From: Thereva unica
Lineage: Eukaryota; Arthropoda; Insecta; Diptera; Therevidae
Assembly: GCA_949987705.1 (NCBI GenBank)
Contig: OX465284.1
Coordinates: forward strand, 109,475,163 to 109,539,162
DNA length: 64,000 bases
Direction of reading: 5' to 3'
Part shown: in pieces, positions 33,271 to 44,344 of the stretch
Layout of the letters: every line of letters starts with the position of its first letter
Numbering within the stretch: position 1 is the first letter of the stretch
The notes under the pieces: generated by a model
Database searches by the model: none
Told to the model about the DNA's origin: nothing
Seen by the model: only the letters and a program-made list of their open reading frames with translations
Position numbers and translations under genes: made by a program

Positions 33271-34748
33271 GCTTAGAACTGCCCCACAAGAAAAACAAAT
33301 CCCCTTCAAATACAACAAACAAAGCTAATAACTAATACGAACAAGTCCTTAACAATCCCTTAAACAAACCCCAAATTCATCATTCCTTTACCCCAACATT
33401 GAAACTAATAATTACTTTCCTTTTTCGCATGTAAATACAAAAAAAGGGTTCACCGAACCCCGGCACAACACAACAAAAGAAACTCTTATTATTATTCAAG
33501 GTAGACACCAGAATCCTTTCAAATATCACCCCGCAACGTACGCAACATCACTCGTGCAATAGCAGCAACAGCACACAGCAAGGAAAAAGTAATCTCAACA
33601 TGACTCCCCCCCCCACTCTCCATTAGTATTCGCTAGTCTCACCAAAGTCACTCCATCTATAACAAAAAAATAAAGCACTCTCTCTCTCTGTGTGTTATAT
33701 TCCTTGTCGCTATTAAAGGATTTCAGGACCTTTGTCCCGGGGAAAGTCTCTGTCAAAACAACTCAGCAGCGATCCTTTCAGCCTGAGGGTTGTCCAACAA
33801 TGGCGAACCGAACGAGTTGAAAAAACGAGGATGAGGGAAAAAAATTGCTTAACATCTTGAATTACAAAGAATCCTGCGACGGCTTTTGTGTTGGCACAAG
33901 GAGCACTGGCAAAAAGTCCTTCAACTATGATATTACCGATATTAGAGCGGACATTAGGGCAACAGCAACTGTTTGTGGTGCTCTTTTAGATTATTTAAGG
34001 AGCGCAATTGGCGGAGTTAATAATAAGTGTTTAAATTGATTGTCGTCAACTCGAGGCGAAGTGAATGAATGGTCGTTATTCTTCCTGGAAGTCCTTTTTC
34101 CTGGTATTTCGGATTTTGTGATATTTTTTTCTGAGAATTCTTTTTAAAGTTATATGATTAGGGTTTAACAACAGTGTTTGTTTAACTCACAATAATTCTT
34201 AAAATACACCAAAAAAATAACCTTAATTTTTCTAAATTTGGATCCTTCATATCCTTACGAGATTTAAGATCTGCGTTGGACGCTGATGGGGGGGCCATAT
34301 TGTTTAAGCAAGCATAACACTGCAACAAGACGGTTCGATCGTTACAGTAAACAAGAAATGATTCGTAGTACAACTCGTAGTACAAAAAAAAAAAAAAAAG
34401 CTATAAACGCTCGTCCCAGTATTGCAAAAGGCACATTTATCCGAACAATGCTGAACTCACGCCGTGTCCCCTAAAAAACCATGATGAACAATTGCATGGC
34501 AGTCAATGCACTAGGTATTAGGGCACTTGCGTTTGGGAATTTGTTCAGACTTTTGGGAAGCTGCTAAACTGATAAAGGCAGCGATAGAAAACGCCTTTCG
34601 GGCGGCGTTCTCTCCTACGTCAGTAGTGGACCATATCTTCCCTAGCATTGCTTTTCTTAGTGCTGTTTTAGAAACGTTTATGAAGCAATCAAAAAAGGAG
34701 AAAACAACTTTAGAACCCTCCATCTTATAGCCCCTACGATGTCGAAGA
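33271..34748. other. Unassigned spacer with simple repeats
   Basis: No gene. A CT/GT microsatellite lies at 33678-33694, a C run near 33606-33613 and an A run at 34384-34399. 33400-34050 looks single-copy. Confidence 0.5.
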
Positions 34749-34880
34749 GCTTTATATATTTTTGTTCAGCTTTTGCAATTGTCTTTTCGGTCTTTGGTTT
34801 TTCAAGTGTTCCCCAACTAAGTACCAAGTACGTGTTTGACCTCCGTAATTGAACGAGAAACGGTCTATGGAGTATGCTAA
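34749..34880 (-). repeat. 5S rRNA-derived SINE, copy 5
   Basis: On the minus strand ATACTCCATAGACCGTTTCTC, then GGAGGTCAAACACGTACTTG and GGTACTTAGTTGGGGAACAC keep the 5S order with an internal deletion. The body GACCGAAAAGACAATTGCAA matches copies 1 and 2, showing that the body, not only the 5S head, is shared. Confidence 0.75.
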
Positions 34881-35102
34881 CGGCAACTTTTCCGGTCACT
34901 ACGCTAATTGGCCGGTTTGTTCGTTCTGTACGATTTCTTAAAGCTCCAATATTGCTCCTTTTGGAGCACACTGGCAACGCTAGGAATTTTTCCCGATCTT
35001 ATATTCTCGCGGTGTGAGAAAATGGATGGACTGAAGAAACAAGCAATAAGGTGTGACAACTCCGCCGCCTGAAAGAATTCCAAAGACTAATGAAGAAGAC
35101 TA

Positions 35103-35517
35103 CAGTAGAGCGTCGATAATCCGGATTAATTGTGACCGGACCCTGTCCAGATTGTCCGGATTTTCGAACAGGACCAAAAAAGGTCGTTTGAGTTCATAAC
35201 AAAGAGAAAACTTGCTAAAACCTGGCTATATAGAAAAAGTTTTGAGTACGCACAGAGAACAATACAATACAGGTTGTACTAACAGCGTGTAGGTCGCGAC
35301 TAATGCCGGCCGTACACCATAGCTGCATATGCAGTTTTTTATCATTTATATATGGAACAAATCGTAGTAGGCCGCTTTGCTTCGAAAAGCGGGTAATTCC
35401 TGAGCTCGGCCGTGCCACATAAAAAAAATGTATTCACTCGAATTTTTTTCCACTAGAATCGAATCCGGATTATCGACGGTCCGGATTTTTGACGTCCGGA
35501 TTATTGACGCTTTACTA
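35103..35517. mobile_element. pogo/Tigger-like MITE
   Basis: The left end reads CAGTAGAGCGTCGATAATCC after a TA at 35101-35102. The right end read inward is TAGTAAAGCGTCAATAATCC. The right arm holds a second TCGATAATCCGGATTCGATT, so TCCGGATT words are repeated several times near both ends. At 415 bp it has no transposase. Ends starting CAGTA with CGAT(A/T)ATCCG are typical of pogo/Tigger elements; the right-hand TA is lost. Confidence 0.7.
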
Positions 35518-37060
35518 TTTCGACGAAAAGCGAACATTAGCAGACTCCAGACAATGATCTTCAAGTATCCAAGCCCATAGTCGAACTTTCTCGTGACGTA
35601 AAGGGGCTGACACTGTAGAAAACCAATAGGGAGCTCAATTTCCAGGCAGTTATGTTGCGGATAGACCTTGTATCTAAAAAGAATCAGGACAATATATGGG
35701 GTACCCACTTATTCTCCCATCAAGGCCTGATTGAATATTCACCGCGTTGCTCAAAATGGGACAACGAAATGATTGTACTTCTTCTTCTTCTTTTGGTGAG
35801 GCATTGGGTCCAAAAGTACCTCGGCTGCTCCCTTGGCCTATTGTACTTCACCCTTATACCTCATATTTGTAGCCGAGTTCGCCCGAACAGGTTCAGCAGT
35901 CTGTCTAGTGGCTTCAACCCTAGACTTCACTGTTTGGCCAGGGTTTCGTTGGACAACGTACCACTTTCTGGTGATGCCTGCCAACAGATATTTCCCTGGT
36001 TCCTGGCCGCGGTCCTGCCTTCGTCGGTCTGTTGGAAAAGAGTTTGAAAGCAGGTCCATTAAACTTAGGGGAATATTCGTTAAAAGTTTAGAGGAGTTCA
36101 CATACCGGCAGAATGGATAAAAATCAAAGTAGTCTTAGTGCAATTTGTCCAATTTTACCATTGTTGCTTTGAATCATCAAGTCGTTGTGGATTTTAGTCA
36201 ACAGTGAACAAACATGGTACCCACTTCGAACAGACCTAATATCTTTGAGGTGTCAGCTATCTCACGCAACTTCACGTTACGAACTGTCAAAACGAATTTA
36301 TGCACTTTTTTTATGTTTTCTGGAACAACTGCCGAATTTGGGTGACCAGAGCCCTGAGAATAATCGGTGTGTGTGGCCGCGTTTATAATGAGTACACCAG
36401 CAACCACCAACAAGTCAACACTATTTGTCCAAATACACCACCTGTCTAGCCATTGCTTTGCTTGAAGGGTATTTTCCCAATAAAAACCAATGCTTTATCA
36501 ACGCACGAAATTCAGATCCTTCCATTATTTTGAAAATTACAAAAGTAGCGTCTTAAAACCACTTTAACTTAGAAACTAATGCTTGCATGACATGAAATTT
36601 TAACACAAATCGTTTGAAGGTTGGCACTAATCAAAAATCATATCCTTTTGCCAATAGCGGCGCCATCTATATGTCATCCTATGAATTTACTCATTGTTGT
36701 AGTAGAGCAACTTTCAAATTAGGTGGAGAAATAATTTTGACGTGTATCTAAAATTGAATTATTTGGCCCAGATCAGAAAGTTTGATATTCTGAACGCCCT
36801 TTAGCACCATTAGCAGATTTGAGTGAAAATACAGCAACAAATACAATGTGACATAAATAATATTTTTTTAAACGAAAGCTTTCTAAAAATAAGTGCAGGG
36901 CACCGGCGTATTACGACACATTGTAAGAACTTTAAAATCATTTTTCTTGAGTTTTGGATTGTTCTAAAATGATCTCTTGGCTATTTTGTCGTTCAACATT
37001 GATTTAAATAAATAAAAATAAACACGGTCAAAATAAATATATAAATAAATTGCAACTTAC
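35518..37060. other. Spacer; proximal part is bves intron 1
   Basis: No other gene supported. Below 37060 this is intronic on the minus strand of bves; no second bves exon (no F-L-D-S-P-E type Popeye motif) was noticed. The mirrored open frames at 35652-36120 lack domains. Confidence 0.55.
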
Positions 37061-37582
37061 CGCTTCAATTTCCTTCTCAAAACGAACTGGTCGCAATCGG
37101 CACAGGAGAATAATTAAATAAATAAAGTTTATCCCTAAAAACAGTCCAGACCACACTACAACATCGGGTGTACACTCGATCAGCCACCCCCACATGGCCA
37201 TTAGAACACAGCCGATAACCATAATCGAGCGCAGCCACAACATACCGTACGGGCCATGGGGCGCCATAAATGCCAAAAAAAAGAAGGCATTGCCCAATTG
37301 AAAATATAAATGATTCGGTCTCTGCCATATTAGGCACTGTTCAATGGACCAATCACCAGGACCCGCTGACTTAAAGGTGCCATTATTATCCCATGATGAT
37401 GTACCGCTACCGCCGCCTGTACCGCCCGGATGCAGTACAGCTGTGCCAGATGACTGTCCCGGCGGAATGGCTGCTATTACCGAATCACTATTGCTGCTGG
37501 CAACGCTGTAGCCAAGATTGACGCCAGCATTTGGACTTGTCGATTCGACAAGACCCAGCGCCAAGGCGCTTAGTAGCAACAT
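37061..37582 (-). CDS. bves: Popeye-domain protein bves, first coding exon
   Basis: This exon encodes 174 residues of a blood-vessel-epicardial-substance (Popeye domain) protein, a cAMP-binding membrane protein of muscle and epithelia in animals. Residues 1-75 form a serine/glycine-rich extracellular tail, with a hydrophobic start and one N-glycosylation site at N67-G-T. Family-specific sequence begins at about residue 77 (GDWSIEQCLIWQRPNHLYFQ). Three membrane segments follow at about 92-108, 114-131 and 140-161, and the exon ends in RPVRFEKEIEA, the lead-in to the cytoplasmic Popeye cyclic-nucleotide domain. The donor is GCG|GTAAGT, with the intron starting at 37060 in phase 0; the open frame past it is intron read-through. 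Codons after 174 and the cAMP-binding domain are not in the part I can identify. The start is the first in-frame ATG. Popeye identity is strong; the name bves follows from flies having one such gene. Confidence 0.9.
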
Positions 37583-38058
37583 TATTGCGAGAAATTATTT
37601 TGTGTGTGTTGTTGTGTATTATCTTGGCCGCAATTCACGTACAGGTGTTTGCTGGTAGTAGTAGTGACTTTATCCTGATTGACAGAATTTTTAAGCCGAT
37701 AACAAGGAATATAGTGTCCTGTCTGTACATAACGGTATGTACGGTAATGCAGTGTGGTGCGCACAGAAAAATAATTTGTTGATGTTGTTTGATGTTTTGT
37801 TGTTGTTTTTGTTTTATGCACTGCAATCACGTTCGTGGCGGAGCCGAAGCGAATGTCCTTTCTTCCATTTCGAACTCTTGTTATTGGCAAAATAAATCAG
37901 CACGAATGTCACTTGTAACAAATCGATATGTCCGGAGCAGCTTAACTGGTAAGAGTTCTTGATAGAAGCGTCTGGATCGTTGTGGATATATCAATCACGA
38001 TATTGCAGAGCGCTCTCTCTACAGCCAGCAGCAATCACAGTCCTGTAGCTGTAGATAC
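37583..38058 (-). other. Putative 5' leader exon of bves with splice acceptor
   Basis: Upstream of the bves ATG the minus strand is rich in CAACAA and CA words, as fly 5' leaders often are. At 38059-38060 there is a strong acceptor: CTAAC branch-like site, a pyrimidine tract ending TTTCCTTCTAG. Translation from the acceptor meets a stop after seven codons, so any upstream exon would be untranslated. Inferred only. Confidence 0.45.
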
Positions 38059-39564
38059 CTAGAAGGAAACGGAGAAGGTTCCGGTTAGTCACGACTGTAA
38101 AAATATTATAACAAAATAAATATAACAAACACACACACATACAGAAACACACAAACGTAAAATAAATTGTCCCATGGGAAACTAAAAATATCGAAGTTGT
38201 CTTTTCAGGACCTTCAATAATATTTTTCCTTTCATATTCTGTATTATTTTTTTGTCCTCCAATATTTTGTTATCCTTCCCCTCCCCCACCCAAATTCTGT
38301 GGTTCACTTCCGACATTTTATTTTGTGCCTTTCCCCGGAATAAATTGCTTGGGTCTAAGCCAAGATTCGTGGAAGCAGCGCCGAGGATACCAGAGATGAA
38401 TTTCAATTAAATTGGCTCAGCGAAAGGATCAAGTTTCACAGCTACAGTCTCACACTAACAGGTGAAATGGATGCCAAAATTATATATATGAAAAAAAGGA
38501 TGTGCCAAAGGTCATATTACAATGTCGGATTGTTGCTGCTGGTGACCCGTTATTGCAGTCCTTATTACATACACCCAGGATCAGGGATTACACGGGCTAA
38601 AGTCAAAAGTTGTGCTCTGGTGGTGGGGCTAATGGAGCGCTCCCCTTGGAACAGGGCCGACTGTCGGTGGCGGCGTTCGATTGCCAAAAACTACCCTTGG
38701 TAAAGGTCGACTTCATTAAAGCCGTTGGGAATAGCACAAATTGCGGTCGCTTAAATCTCGGCGGGCAACACTTCTGCAGAATGAAAGTTTTATTTACTTC
38801 AGGTGATTTGCCGTGTATAAATTGGGGGGGGGGGTTTGTGTTTTGGATTTTGTGAATTGATTTTATAGTGGATGGAGGAGAAGAGAATGTAAAACAGGCA
38901 TTTACAGTATTTGAGCCCTTTTTTGATGTTAGGTCAAAAAAGAGTTAGTGATTCGCTAAATAGATTCGGAATAAGAAGGATCTTTCAACAAGAGGTTTTG
39001 AATTTCGCGTCATTTTGAACTGTCAAAATACAACTGTCATTTGACATAACATTTGACAGTTGACATTTCACGTTTGCCAGATATGGATTATGGATCGACA
39101 CACATGTGCGGAACGCGTTGAAATGAGCATAAACAAAGTCATGAAATTTTAAACAAAATTATTCTAGAGTAAAGTTGGATTGAGTTATGGCTCGAGTTTA
39201 GATTTCAGTTTAGAGTTAAGAGTGGAGTATAGTATAAGGCTCAGCTCGGTACACCAAAACCATAAGTCCTGAGAAACGTCATTTGTTAATACGATCTACA
39301 GCCATGCATTGACTCCTATCTCCACCGCTTCGGAGATGTTTACTTACATCAGGTGACCCTGAATGCTCTTTTCTATTTAAGAGTAGGAGACGGAGGATGG
39401 TGTAAGGCAAGTGTTTCGTGCCTCAAAACAAAGCAAAAACACAAGACTGATCGGGGGTTAAACGAGAGGTTGACAATCTCTCCTCGAAAAACAATTCCTT
39501 TTATTGAATCGTGAAGTCAGCCTCGGAAGATTCACTAACGTGGATAGAATTAGCAAGACGTAGT
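38059..39564. other. Spacer with CA repeat and G run
   Basis: A CA-rich microsatellite lies at about 38128-38158 and a G run at 38823-38834. A short inverted pair ACTGTCA/TGACAGT lies at about 39030-39063. No gene supported. Confidence 0.5.
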
Positions 39565-39742
39565 CCCTTTGCTGAAAGTCGAGTCATGATCCGTGACGAG
39601 TCGTTTGGGTTGAAGAAAATGACGTTTTAATCGAATTAAAACTTTCAGCAAGGGGGCCTAGAGTGGAAACGCTAAGTTGAGTTTAGACCCCTGTACTGAA
39701 AGCCGTCATTCGACTAAAACGTTGACTATCAGCACAGCGGCC
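39565..39742. mobile_element. Foldback element, copy 2
   Basis: CCCTTTGCTGAAAGTCGAGTC at the left, an internal GGGGCCTAGAGT/TTTAGACCCC turn, and CGTTGACTATCAGCACAGC at the right reproduce the palindromic plan of copy 1 at 5734-5949. The right arm is more decayed and about 40 bp shorter. Confidence 0.75.
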
Positions 39743-40029
39743 GTAGAGGCGGCTTAAAGAGGAGACTTCAAGATTCCCGAGTCATACAACGACTGTAGCG
39801 CCATTTTCATCTGTTTGGATACGTAAACAAGCAAAACTGCCGCTGCCGGGGCTCCGAAAAGATATAGTCAAACAACCTCTCCAACCTCAACGACAGCACA
39901 TTTTGCACAGAGTTGGTTTGAAAATGCTGCCGGCCCGATCGTTACAGCGAATGGACGGAAATGTACGTTACGGGTGTGGAAGACGTTGATTTTAAGTAAG
40001 ACGACGCCACCTGCCACATTTGTTTATTT

Positions 40030-40810
40030 TTTTGGTGAAGGATGGTGAGAATCTGCCGAGACGCCTGCACTCTGAGTATCAGATTCTTACTGACTAAACT
40101 CACCACCCCTTTCGGTAACGTTTATCCCACCAGGCACCGCGGTGAGGCATTACTTCAGACTGGCGACACCAACATGACGCTTTACGCGTCCCTCCGATAT
40201 GGGCGAGAAAATGCAGGGGTTCTGTGGAGACGGAGATCAGCAATCCTTCGCCTCCGTCTTCTTCGTTTTTAGGGGATGGCCTGGACAAACCGCGCCACCT
40301 TCGAGCATTCGTCGGGGCGTCGAAGCATTGTCCCAAAAGTTGTGCCAGGGGCCATGCTTCCGTGCTCCTTCTCCAACGCGCTTCACTCGACCTCCCACCT
40401 AATGCATTCGAAAAATGTATGGTGGATGTCGTCCGAAACCGCCGCATCCGACGCCACCTTACCCATTTCCTTGAGATACGCACGGAAGAGATCATGGCTT
40501 TTCAAAAATTCGGTAAGGTAGTAATCAACCTCGCCGAACTTCTGGTCCACCCAGGTGCTTAGCTGGCCGATCAGGAGAGGCCATCAGCCCCTGGAATCAC
40601 CCTCCCAACGCCTTTGCCAGACCTCGATGGTATTGGCCCTGGCAACCCTCGCCGCCTCGCATTTACCCAGCCTGGTCCTCTCTCTGCGGAAGGACTGTCT
40701 TTCCTAGGCTAGCAGCTCGATCAAAATTACTTCGGCGCCCGCCAGCACTGCGAACTCGAAGACCGAGCGGTAGGAGAACGCGCCACGAAGAACTCCCCTT
40801 TGTTGTACTG
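40030..40810 (-). pseudogene. 3' part of an R1-like LINE ORF2
   Basis: The minus strand reads through about 230 codons with a few stops. Pieces in order are LRGAFSYRSVFEFAVLAGAE (RT thumb side), ERQSFRRERTRLGKCEAARV, then TWVDQKFGEVDYYLTEFLKS, RAYLKEMGKVASDAA and HHTFFECIRWEVE before a stop. The last pieces are the C-terminal region of R1/Loa-type LINE polyproteins, in which a C-x2-C...H-x4-C finger lies. Here the first cysteine pair is gone (VASDAAVSDD), while the H and final C remain. Sequence beyond the stop continues as decayed coding and a 3' tail to about 40030. The upstream half (endonuclease, RT core) is missing, as is common after incomplete reverse transcription. Clade by resemblance only. 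Confidence 0.75.
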
Positions 40811-41051
40811 AGTAAAACTATGATTCGCCCGTTCTACGAAAAAAGCACGGCACGTCTAAGTAAAAATTCTACTTTTCTGAATGTAACCCGCTACAGGCAA
40901 CTAGCAAAAAAGACGCGCGGAATAGTTCAAACGAAGTACGATACGCTCGCCCCTTTTCTAGACTAAAGGTAGCAAAATTGAGGCGTTAAAAAATTGTATA
41001 GGACGAAGAAAACGAGAAATTATCTTGATAGCCATAAAGGGTGCGATTATC
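40811..41051. other. Unassigned spacer
   Basis: Nothing recognised between the LINE fragment and 5S-derived copy 6. Confidence 0.5.
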
Positions 41052-41162
41052 ATACTCAGTAGACCGATTCTGGTTCGATTGCGTAGGTCAAGCAGCATTG
41101 GACGAGATTAGTACTTAGTTGGGGGCCCGCTTGGTAAAGCGGCGCTCGTGTTTGGAATGCTA
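41052..41162 (+). repeat. 5S rRNA-derived SINE, copy 6
   Basis: ATACTCAGTAGACCGATTCTG, then GGTCAAGCAGCATTGGACGA and TTAGTACTTAGTTGGGGGCC with CGCTTGGTAAAGCGGC follow the 5S internal region closely. The lead-in ATACTCAGTAGACC is the same as in copies 2 and 4, marking a consistent 5' start. Confidence 0.86.
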
Positions 41163-41515
41163 CTTTCTCGCCTGGCAGCAGATTTCACTGATGGGTTGTC
41201 GAGTTCTCTCTTAATATTGAGGAGGACCAACAAGGCAATTCGTTTATTTACCACAGCACTTTCCTGCATGAGACCCACACTATGTAGGGCCGGCTAATTG
41301 GACTACCCTGCATGGCACGCAGGCCGAGAAGAGCCATGTATTTGGCACAGAAGCCAAATGGCTTGTATTTCCGCGTTGACAATTTTCGTCGTTTTCTTCA
41401 AAGTTCGAGATTCTTGTCGATATGAAGGATTTTGCCATGGTGTTACACCACATCGTCCTGCCCTGGAGCTCCTGACACTACTACATGCTTTCAAAGCATT
41501 CAATCGTACGATTTA

Positions 41516-42103
41516 AGCCCTGACCTAATATTCCGTACCGTACCGTAACCGTAAGTACCGTAACCTACGAACATAAGTGTTCATATGGCACCGACCTAAA
41601 TTGACTTAATAAACTTGCCGAATGTTCGTTAAATTCTCGAATGGTCCGTAATGGTGCCGTAAGAATGGCACGAAACCTTAGCATCCGTTAGCTATTTAAA
41701 AAACTTGTTCACATTTTAACAATTTTTTTAAAAATTGGAGCAGTAAATGACTTGAAATATTATAATTAATATTCTAATAAAAATATTATAATAATAGAAT
41801 TGTCCTGAATCCAATTTTTTGATTTTTAGAAATGTTACACGGTAATATCCGTGGATGTTTCTCATTTTATTTATTGCGCGATTTTTATTCCTTCTTTCCC
41901 TCTGATCACTTCTAATCTGTTTGTAATGCTTCCACAGCTTAAATAATGCAAATAAATCTCTTAAATCTTTGTTTATGCTATCCATTTTGCACTTGTCACT
42001 TGCCACTTTACGTTTTCATTTAGGGCATCTGTCAAAATGCCGTAACTGAGCTCAGATTCGTTCAATTTTGTTACGGTACGGTACGGAATATTAGGTCCAG
42101 GCT
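41516..42103. mobile_element. PIF/Harbinger-type element with TTA duplications
   Basis: A 588-bp element is flanked by TTA at 41513-41515 and 42104-42106, the hallmark 3-bp target of PIF/Harbinger. Its inverted ends match over 34 bp with two mismatches: AGCCCTGACCTAATATTCCG on the left and AGCCTGGACCTAATATTCCG read from the right, both followed by TACCGTACCGTAAC. It contains a 93-codon minus-strand frame that may be a transposase remnant. Confidence 0.88.
41728..42006 (-). pseudogene. Possible N-terminal remnant of a Harbinger transposase
   Basis: The 93-codon frame lies wholly inside the Harbinger-type element. It is basic and contains KLWKHYKQIRSDQRERRNKN followed by INKMRNIHGYYRVTFLKIKK and LDSGQFYYYN. 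Harbinger transposases start with a similar stretch, in which an aromatic-rich segment (often x-F-x-x-L-x-x-E-L-x-x-D-x-x-x-F-x-x-Y-F) precedes the catalytic D-D-E core. The aligned length and the position near one end fit. The catalytic core is absent, and the last 20 or so codons are low-complexity isoleucine-rich sequence. The assignment is a pattern judgement and could be wrong, although the surrounding TIR and TTA evidence is independent of it. Confidence 0.45.
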
Positions 42104-42106
42104 TTA

Positions 42107-44340
42107 CGTAACAAGAGCTTCAATGTCTGTTATATCGGCACACTTGACTTCGCCAGATGTTTCGACTTATCAGCAGAAAGTTTTCGGTATCTCTATTTCT
42201 ACGAACAGACCATTCTCTTTTTTCCCTAGTATACATTTTCCTTATCATGAAGCCACAATAAAATACGAAAATCGATTTCATTTAAGTCAGTTAAATATGA
42301 AACTCACCCCCCACCCCCAAAGGCAAATCAAAAAACAAAACTAGAACAGAATCCTTAGAGAGAGAACATGAAAAGGGCACACAGTCCCTACACTACCGCG
42401 AGGTATTATATATGGACAGGACACCATATGTTCCCCCAAAAAAGTGTACGTTGCTCGAATAACAACAGCCACGGACTGATTCACGCCGTTCTTAATATTT
42501 CAAACAAATAAAATCAATATGAAAACTTGTATCCTTATGGGAAAAGGACCTCAAACATTCAAGACTCCTCGCATGCCATCCGCCATTACACCAGGAAGCC
42601 ATTGATTTTTTACGTTGTTAATTTTTAATTGCACCAATTACTCAAGTGCAAATTTCCATATTTTATTTTTTTTTTTATTTTTGACATACGATTGTCGGAC
42701 GTTAATAATGCGTGCGGAGGCAATTTTCGAACGGGCTTCCGAATTCTGGGAGGGTTTACTCTACTTCATTTCGCCACTTCCATTATGGAAATTAGATCAG
42801 AATCGTAAAAAGCATTAATTATTATTGAGCATAAATCGATATGAATTTATGGGAGGGGATTTTTAAACAGGAAATTAAAGGAAGTTTTTGTTCGCCCTAC
42901 TTTGTTCCCTTCGTACAGAATAAGAAATCGGAATTGGAATCGGACTCACATAAAAGCCACGTTGTTTTCCAACGAATGGTCTAGACTTAATAAATTATAT
43001 TTCTAACAACAGGTTGTTGGGGGGATTTCTGAGAGTAGAGCAGACGGTAGATTATAGTAGCGTTATATGCCGACAAAAACAAGGAAAATTCTGCGCCATA
43101 CAGCAGCTGAAGCCCCATCACAAAAACTTTTGCCTGGATTTTTGTAACATTTGTGGGCTTCATGCGGATTTTTCTTTATGGGGGGGGGGGCGCCATCTGT
43201 CACATTTTATCCTAAACCATTTCCGCCTTGATTGAAACCCAAATATCTCTCCCGATGCTGATTTAGGTCATTATTAGGTGTCAGGGTACACATTAGTGCA
43301 CAACCTTTCTGCCCCTACGAGAGTCGCCATCTATATTAGAAAAAACGTGACTTATTACAAAATATTAATATAATATAACTGTAAGCTTCAAATCAGCCAA
43401 CTTAAAGTCAACCAGAGAGTCAAGGGAATTGCATTATGAGAAGACCAATCAGCTGGGACTTGCTCGTTATTTTCTGACTGGGACTTGTATTTTCGAAGAA
43501 AGAACGTCAATCGCTACTCGGGTCTAGTTAGTGCAGCTACTACTGGCAGTAAATAATTCCTATCCTTGGTGACGTTCATGAAGGTGAAGTTTAATAAAGC
43601 AATTTAATTGACCTACTATCTTTCAAGCGGAGGCGTACAGCTAGACAAAATTAAGGGGCCTACACGAACAAGCCGATTTGTTTAACATATTTTGCAGCCA
43701 AGCTTGAATCTCTAGAGCTATAAGGAAGAAGCCCCTAGACAATCGAACCTTGATCTAACATATGGAATGCTTAAGTTTCCCAACTGGCCTGGTCAATTTT
43801 TCACGGATTATTCCTAGTTGGTATCGTCACGCGGCAAGGAAATTGTTACCAGTAAGTTATAAGGACATGAGTTAGCTTGGTTCCTGGACACTATGAACTA
43901 TCACCCATGATCGGTGCCTCGACTATGTTGAGTCTGCTCATCACTTTCTCTATCACTCTTCCGAGATAATAAGAACTACAACCTCGCTATTTTGCGCTTT
44001 GGATGATACACCGGCAGAGCTGCATACCCGGGGCACCCATGAAAGGGAGTGCGAACAGGCATAGGGTCAGGGATGGTGTTAAGGAGGGGACAGCAATATT
44101 GAGAGGTCGGCTGTCTGGTACGTTCTAGAACGCATTGCCCAGAGTGAACCCGCCTGATGCATTGGTCACAGATACTTAAAGGTCGCCGTCTATCCTTCCA
44201 ACCCCTGGCGGTATTTATCCTGCTTTAAGCATGGTCTTTACATGAGGTATAGCACACATCCCCTGATGGTCGACTAATGGAAGATTCTCACCCCCAGCTG
44301 GTAAAAAAAACATCCCTCTCTCTCCACCTCATAACTTCAA
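42107..44340. other. Unassigned; possible LINE scraps
   Basis: No gene. A G run lies at 43180-43190. TCACTCTGGGCAATGCGTT (minus strand, near 44130-44150) also occurs at 20610-20628, so a dispersed repeat is present. 42600-43000 looks single-copy. Confidence 0.45.
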
Positions 44341-44344
44341 ACCT

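Noticed and set aside
35652..36120. Mirrored frames of 87-131 codons on both strands
   Set aside because: No domain in any frame; mirrored open frames are common in GC-balanced non-coding DNA.
37028..37060. Last ten codons of the 184-codon frame at bves
   Set aside because: They follow the GTAAGT donor at 37060 and do not match the Popeye family; treated as intron read-through.
43440..43640. Resemblance to the LINE linker near 8450 (CTGGGACTTG)
   Set aside because: A short match in a decayed context; I could not follow a reading frame.
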